25,984 bases of DNA from contig CALGRR010000084.1 in the NCBI GenBank assembly GCA_937880805.1, positions 1-25,984 of the forward strand, written 5' to 3'. The number at the start of each line of letters is the position of its first letter. Within the stretch, counting starts at the first letter, position 1. Position numbers and translations under genes: made by a program. Shown here one piece after another: positions 23,371-25,984 of the stretch. Source of the stretch: an uncultured Clostridia bacterium (lineage in GTDB: Bacteria; Bacillota; Clostridia; Oscillospirales; Acutalibacteraceae). The notes under the pieces are model-generated. The model was not told where the DNA came from. It saw only the letters and a list, made by a program, of their open reading frames with translations, and made no database searches.

Positions 23371-24117
23371 TCAGATTTTTATACCTTTATAAATATAATA
23401 CGGTTTTGAAAATATATAGCTTTCGTCTTGCTGTGCCGATTTCAGATTATATATAAACTCATCATATTCTTTTTCAGTTAATGCTCCCGTGTTTTCCTTG
23501 TGAAGCCAGGCAATGTCCAAACTCAAATCATAACCGAAGGTGCCTTCTTTGTATTCGGTTTCAACCACATTGTGAACGCTTACAGAACTTTCAAGCAGCT
23601 TGCTTTTATTGAAAATTCCATACATCCTTCTGCCAATCCAACTGTCAAGGTCATCCATCCAGGGCTGCTTTGTTACAGCATAAGAATGAATTACCTTTGA
23701 AAGCAGCTCTTTGTTTTCACCGTTATAGGCAACGCTGTCCCAATCGCAGTTTACGCAAATTACAACACCGCCCGGCTTTAAAATTCTGTGAATCTCACTA
23801 ACCAATAAATCTTTATCGGGCACGCATTCAAACATATCTTTGCTGAACACAAAATCAAATGTGTTGTCTTCAAAATCAAGCTTCTTTGAGCAATTCATCA
23901 CTTTGAGTTCAATCGGTTTTTTATGCTTAACATTCTTAAAACCCTTATCATTTATATCAACCCCTACGGCTGATTTGATTTTATCGGGAAAGGTCTGCTG
24001 TAATTTTACCAGAAATCCCGCATCACGGCATCCCAAATCTGCAACTACCGCATTATCCGGCAAATTTAATTGTCCGAAAATCTCTTTGACTAATGATGAA
24101 TATTTAACACTGTTCAT
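23371..24117 (-). CDS. Class I SAM-dependent methyltransferase under a leader-peptide attenuator
   Basis: A 248-residue cytosolic methyltransferase of the Methyltransf_11/UbiE type. SAM-binding motif I is VVADLGCRDAGF (24-35), the acidic post-I motif is GVDIND (52-57), motif II is FDFVFSKDMFECVPD (87-101) and motif III IHRILKPGGVVICV (109-122). The C-terminal half (about 130-248) presumably recognises the substrate and is unrecognised. It lacks the zinc-finger start of RlmA/TlrB and does not look like an Erm dimethylase. GGAGG lies nine bases before the ATG. Upstream are a strong promoter, a poly-Arg leader ORF and an intrinsic terminator, an arrangement typical of inducible antibiotic-resistance genes. 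The substrate (drug, rRNA or metabolite) is unknown. Proline codons (CCC/CCG) match the local genome, so it is not obviously recent. Confidence 0.85.
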   Translation of the reverse strand: MNSVKYSSLVKEIFGQLNLPDNAVVADLGCRDAGFLVKLQQTFPDKIKSAVGVDINDKGFKNVKHKKPIELKVMNCSKKLDFEDNTFDFVFSKDMFECVPDKDLLVSEIHRILKPGGVVICVNCDWDSVAYNGENKELLSKVIHSYAVTKQPWMDDLDSWIGRRMYGIFNKSKLLESSVSVHNVVETEYKEGTFGYDLSLDIAWLHKENTGALTEKEYDEFIYNLKSAQQDESYIFSKPYYIYKGIKI

Positions 24118-24130
24118 TTCAAATTACCTC

Positions 24131-24174
24131 CAAAAACAAAAAATACCGTTAACAGCTATATGCCGTTAACGGTA
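24131..24174 (-). terminator. Attenuator terminator before the methyltransferase gene
   Basis: Perfect 10-bp arms TACCGTTAAC and GTTAACGGTA with an 11-nt loop, followed on the minus strand by TTTTTTGTTTTT. It lies between the leader ORF and the methyltransferase ribosome site, so default transcription should stop before the gene. Confidence 0.9.
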
Positions 24175-24251
24175 ATATAAAAGGTAAAATCTTCTCTATC
24201 ACGCTTTCAGGCACATAGCAATTCAAGCCTGTACCCAATGCAAGATACAAG

Positions 24252-24287
24252 CTATCTTCGTCTGCGTCGAATAGAGATAGAAAACAT
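24252..24287 (-). CDS. Leader peptide MFSISIRRRRR of the methyltransferase attenuator
   Basis: An 11-codon ORF with an excellent ribosome site (GGAGG, eight bases before the ATG) directly downstream of a consensus-like promoter. It ends in five Arg codons (CGA CGC AGA CGA AGA) and TAG. Repeated Arg-X-Arg fits the Arg/Lys-X-Arg/Lys motif known to arrest macrolide-bound ribosomes; arginine shortage at CGA/AGA codons is the alternative signal. Segments able to pair lie around it: AAGATA with TATCTT across the stop codon, and TCTCTAT inside the ORF with ATAGAGA (24193-24199) downstream. Its role is inferred, not shown. Confidence 0.75.
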   Translation of the reverse strand: MFSISIRRRRR

Positions 24288-24317
24288 ACTGTTGTCCTCC
24301 AAATAATATTATAGTTG

Positions 24318-24345
24318 ATTATATAATAAAAATTAAAAAAGTCAA
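24318..24345 (-). promoter_or_regulatory. Promoter of the leader-methyltransferase unit
   Basis: Minus-strand TTGACT (24340-24345), 16-bp AT-rich spacer, TATAAT (24318-24323). Transcription would begin about 10 bases before the leader's GGAGG. Confidence 0.8.
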
Positions 24346-24374
24346 GAGTAAAGTAATACTTGAATTATCAAAAA

Positions 24375-24418
24375 AACAAATCCGAACAATTCACCAAAAT
24401 GAAAAGTTCAGATTTGTT
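24375..24418 (-). terminator. Terminator after the glycosyltransferase-like gene
   Basis: Arms AACAAATCCGAAC and GTTCAGATTTGTT (one mismatch) with an 18-nt loop, followed on the minus strand by TTTTTTTGAT. It shares the AATCCGAAC core with two other terminators in the window. Confidence 0.78.
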
Positions 24419-24489
24419 TTTCCCTTAATAAGTCTTAAGTTTCTGAAAAAAGATATAATTTCGAACACAAGTTCCTTGTCGTCTTAGTT

Positions 24490-25380
24490 TCAAAAAAACA
24501 CTTTTATGTAATATATTATCTTTTTAAGTGTTTGTTTAAGTTTTACATTAATCATATTAAGTAATTCAAATGGGTTTTTATATATTAATTTGAGAATCTC
24601 CTTTTTTGTTCTTTTTTTTCGCTTTGAAACAGGTGCAGACGGCTTATCATCAGCTTCATACCAACCTAAATTATCATAATTCACATCTATGCCATATTTT
24701 TCAAATAACTCTTTATTTTTAGGTAACCATTTTTTTGAACTGATGCCATATCCGTTTTCAATTTTTACCCCAAAATCAAAAACGGGAGATTGCATATCAA
24801 AAACAGGACAGTATACTTTTTTTCTATAAACTTTTGCTCTGATTGTTGCGTTTTTTTCAAATTCCCAAGGATTTTCATTATCTTTTAACAATCTGATTAG
24901 ATAATCTTTTCGCCATATAGCGGAAACCGCGTTAATTCGTGCAGGGGAATCTACAATTTCAGTAAAATATTTATTATACTGTCCTTGTGTCTTCCAATAA
25001 GGATTTTTTATATTAAGACCTGGAATAAGCGAAACAACTCCAATACCTTTTTCATTTTTTAGCAAAGACAAACTCTCTTCAAAAACCAAAGTATTCACTC
25101 TGCTTTTAATAAAAAAATCCTCCAAGAAAAACACAATAAATTCAGAATCAATAGTTTTCAAACAAGATTTAAGTCTTTTAGACCATGGAACAGATTGACC
25201 GCCACGATAAACTCTAACATTTAAAAAGTCACAATCATAATGCTTTGATTCAGTATTAAGAACTATATCAAATTGTTCACATTCGGGCCAATGTATTTTA
25301 AGCAACTTAAAAAAAGGTTCCCACGCATCTTCATACAGATCACAGGAGTTAACAAGAATAGTAACACTCTTATTATACAT
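24490..25380 (-). CDS. Glycosyltransferase-like protein (GT-A type, tentative)
   Basis: A 296-residue protein, probably cytosolic and membrane-associated. It opens MYNKSVTILVNSCDLYEDAW, like GT-A glycosyltransferases that begin with a nucleotide-sugar strand, and has FIVFFLEDFF (about 102-111), an acidic motif where a DxD would be expected, then INAVSAIWRKDYL. The C-terminus (about 245-296) is very basic (KRKKRTKKEILK) and amphipathic, fitting a membrane-surface location. This recalls transferases of capsule and cell-wall polysaccharide clusters, but no partner genes are present. GAGGTG lies six bases before ATG 25378-25380; the frame is open 24 codons further upstream, without a better start. 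AT-rich with mixed Pro codons (CCT common), unlike its neighbours, so possibly acquired. Confidence 0.6.
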   Translation of the reverse strand: MYNKSVTILVNSCDLYEDAWEPFFKLLKIHWPECEQFDIVLNTESKHYDCDFLNVRVYRGGQSVPWSKRLKSCLKTIDSEFIVFFLEDFFIKSRVNTLVFEESLSLLKNEKGIGVVSLIPGLNIKNPYWKTQGQYNKYFTEIVDSPARINAVSAIWRKDYLIRLLKDNENPWEFEKNATIRAKVYRKKVYCPVFDMQSPVFDFGVKIENGYGISSKKWLPKNKELFEKYGIDVNYDNLGWYEADDKPSAPVSKRKKRTKKEILKLIYKNPFELLNMINVKLKQTLKKIIYYIKVFF

Positions 25381-25596
25381 TTTACACACCTCACCCATAA
25401 AATAATTAGCCAAAGAATAAAAATATATTATAAAATAAAAACTATGAATCAAAGTTTAACTAACTAAATCAATGGATAATCAGAAGTCTAAAATACTAAT
25501 GAAGAAGTAGCTAAAAGTATTGTTTTAAATAATGTATGATTATTCCTTTAATCCAAATGAAAAGGTTACTTATGCACAGAAAACCATAAAAGAAGC

Positions 25597-25640
25597 AATA
25601 ATCCGAACCTATTCTATAAAAAGAAGAAGTTCGGATTATT
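25597..25640 (-). terminator. Terminator after tRNA-Asn and the rRNA operon
   Basis: Perfect 12-bp arms AATAATCCGAAC and GTTCGGATTATT with a 20-nt loop, followed on the minus strand by GCTTCTTTTAT. It begins six bases after the tRNA CCA end. The rest of the gap back to 25381 is AT-rich and shows nothing recognisable. Confidence 0.7.
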
Positions 25641-25646
25641 AAGCAT

Positions 25647-25722
25647 TGGCGCCTCAAACAGGACTCGAACCTGTGACACCGCGGTTAACAGCCGCGTGCT
25701 CTACCGACTGAGCTATTAAGGC
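25647..25722 (-). tRNA. tRNA-Asn (anticodon GTT)
   Basis: Complete cloverleaf on the minus strand: acceptor GCCTTAA/TTGAGGC, D-arm GCTCAGTCGGTAGAGC, anticodon stem CGCGG/CCGCG with loop CTGTTAA (GTT), T-arm CAGGTTCGAGTCCTG, discriminator G and encoded CCA. It lies downstream of 5S rRNA in the same orientation, as in many Firmicutes rRNA operons. Confidence 0.97.
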
Positions 25723-25743
25723 AGATAAGGTCGGTAAATGGGA

Positions 25744-25881
25744 GCTAAAAGGAAGCGGTGTCAGTGACACCTCGGTCAGAAACATAGTCGCCTTGCTCGC
25801 TTGGAGCGCATCGCAATTCTCCTTGTTTCTTCCTGCTCAAAGTCTGCCTGCATCCGCCACCGGCGGCGGCAGCCTTTTAGC
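25744..25881. mobile_element. 138-bp element with short terminal inverted repeats (MITE-like)
   Basis: Nine-base terminal inverted repeats GCTAAAAGG (25744-25752) and CCTTTTAGC (25873-25881) enclose GC-rich sequence with internal palindromes: GGTGTCAGTGACACC at 25757-25771 and CCGCC/GGCGG around 25856-25866. No coding frame and no target-site duplication are evident. It separates a truncated tRNA copy from the intact tRNA-Asn. Classification as a non-autonomous element is inference; other copies in the genome are needed. Confidence 0.45.
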
Positions 25882-25921
25882 CAGTTAACGCCTTGTGCTC
25901 TACCGACTGAGCTTTTAAGGC
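25882..25921 (-). pseudogene. Truncated tRNA-Asn-like 5' half
   Basis: The first 27 bases of the minus-strand segment (25895-25921) match the intact tRNA-Asn with one difference (GCCTTAAAAGC instead of GCCTTAATAGC), and GTTAAC of the anticodon loop is also present one base early. The anticodon stem cannot form, and the T-arm and acceptor 3' strand are missing; the sequence runs straight into the inverted-repeat element. Confidence 0.72.
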
Positions 25922-25932
25922 AAGAATAAAAA

Positions 25933-25984
<52 letters not shown>

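Noticed and set aside
23371..24117. Erm-type 23S rRNA dimethylase
   Set aside because: Motif layout and C-terminal half do not match Erm/KsgA proteins; the sequence fits the general Methyltransf_11 group.
24490..25640. Genomic island integrated at tRNA-Asn
   Set aside because: No integrase is present, and the duplicated tRNA segment is the 5' half rather than the 3' end that integrating elements normally regenerate.

Overview
The window looks like a chromosomal segment of a low-GC Gram-positive anaerobe of the class Clostridia. The evidence is strong GGAGG-type ribosome binding sites, sigma-A promoters with TTGACA/TATAAT and 16-17 bp spacing, many U-tailed hairpin terminators, meso-diaminopimelate dehydrogenase, a C_GCAxxG_C_C protein, DUF4474/DUF4367/DUF2804 proteins and TTG starts. 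From about 3.7 kb rightward proline is written mostly CCC or CCG, which reads like an Oscillospirales/Ruminococcus-type genome. The first ~3.7 kb has a different codon style (CCA/CCG, no CCC seen) and reads more like Lachnospiraceae. The change falls inside one ABC-transporter gene, so the left end is either a recombined import or an assembly chimera.

Layout. 1-3.2 kb: nagB, and a cytosolic LacI-type sugar-sensor fused to a GGDEF diguanylate cyclase. 3.2-6.7 kb: an overlapping pair of half-ABC exporters forming an asymmetric heterodimer. 6.8-9.9 kb (plus strand): a stand-alone E2-type acyltransferase domain, a cysteine-rich C_GCAxxG_C_C protein and a uracil permease with a structured leader. 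9.9-12.4 kb (minus strand, as is almost everything after it): a secreted GH5 glucanase and a secreted DUF4474 protein in one operon. 12.4-15.4 kb: YgjV-like membrane protein plus ddh, then an ECF sigma factor overlapping a DUF4367 membrane anti-sigma candidate. 15.5-19 kb: M28-like protein, DUF2804 protein and DUF218 protein. 19-22 kb: Gfo/Idh/MocA oxidoreductase, a NYN nuclease with two LOTUS domains, and class II fructose-bisphosphate aldolase. 22-24.3 kb: a MerR regulator with two lipocalin-like C-terminal repeats and a class I SAM methyltransferase. 24.5-25.4 kb: an AT-rich glycosyltransferase-like gene. 25.6 kb to the end: tRNA-Asn, a small inverted-repeat element, a truncated tRNA copy and the 3' end of 5S rRNA, that is, the tail of an rRNA operon.

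The most interesting locus is 24118-24345. A strong promoter drives an 11-residue leader ORF ending in five consecutive arginines (MFSISIRRRRR), then an intrinsic terminator, then the methyltransferase. This is the architecture of ribosome-stalling attenuators that control antibiotic-resistance genes, and the Arg run contains the Arg/Lys-X-Arg/Lys arrest motif known for macrolides. The methyltransferase is not an Erm, so this could be an undescribed drug-inducible resistance gene. No antiterminator partner could be assigned by eye.
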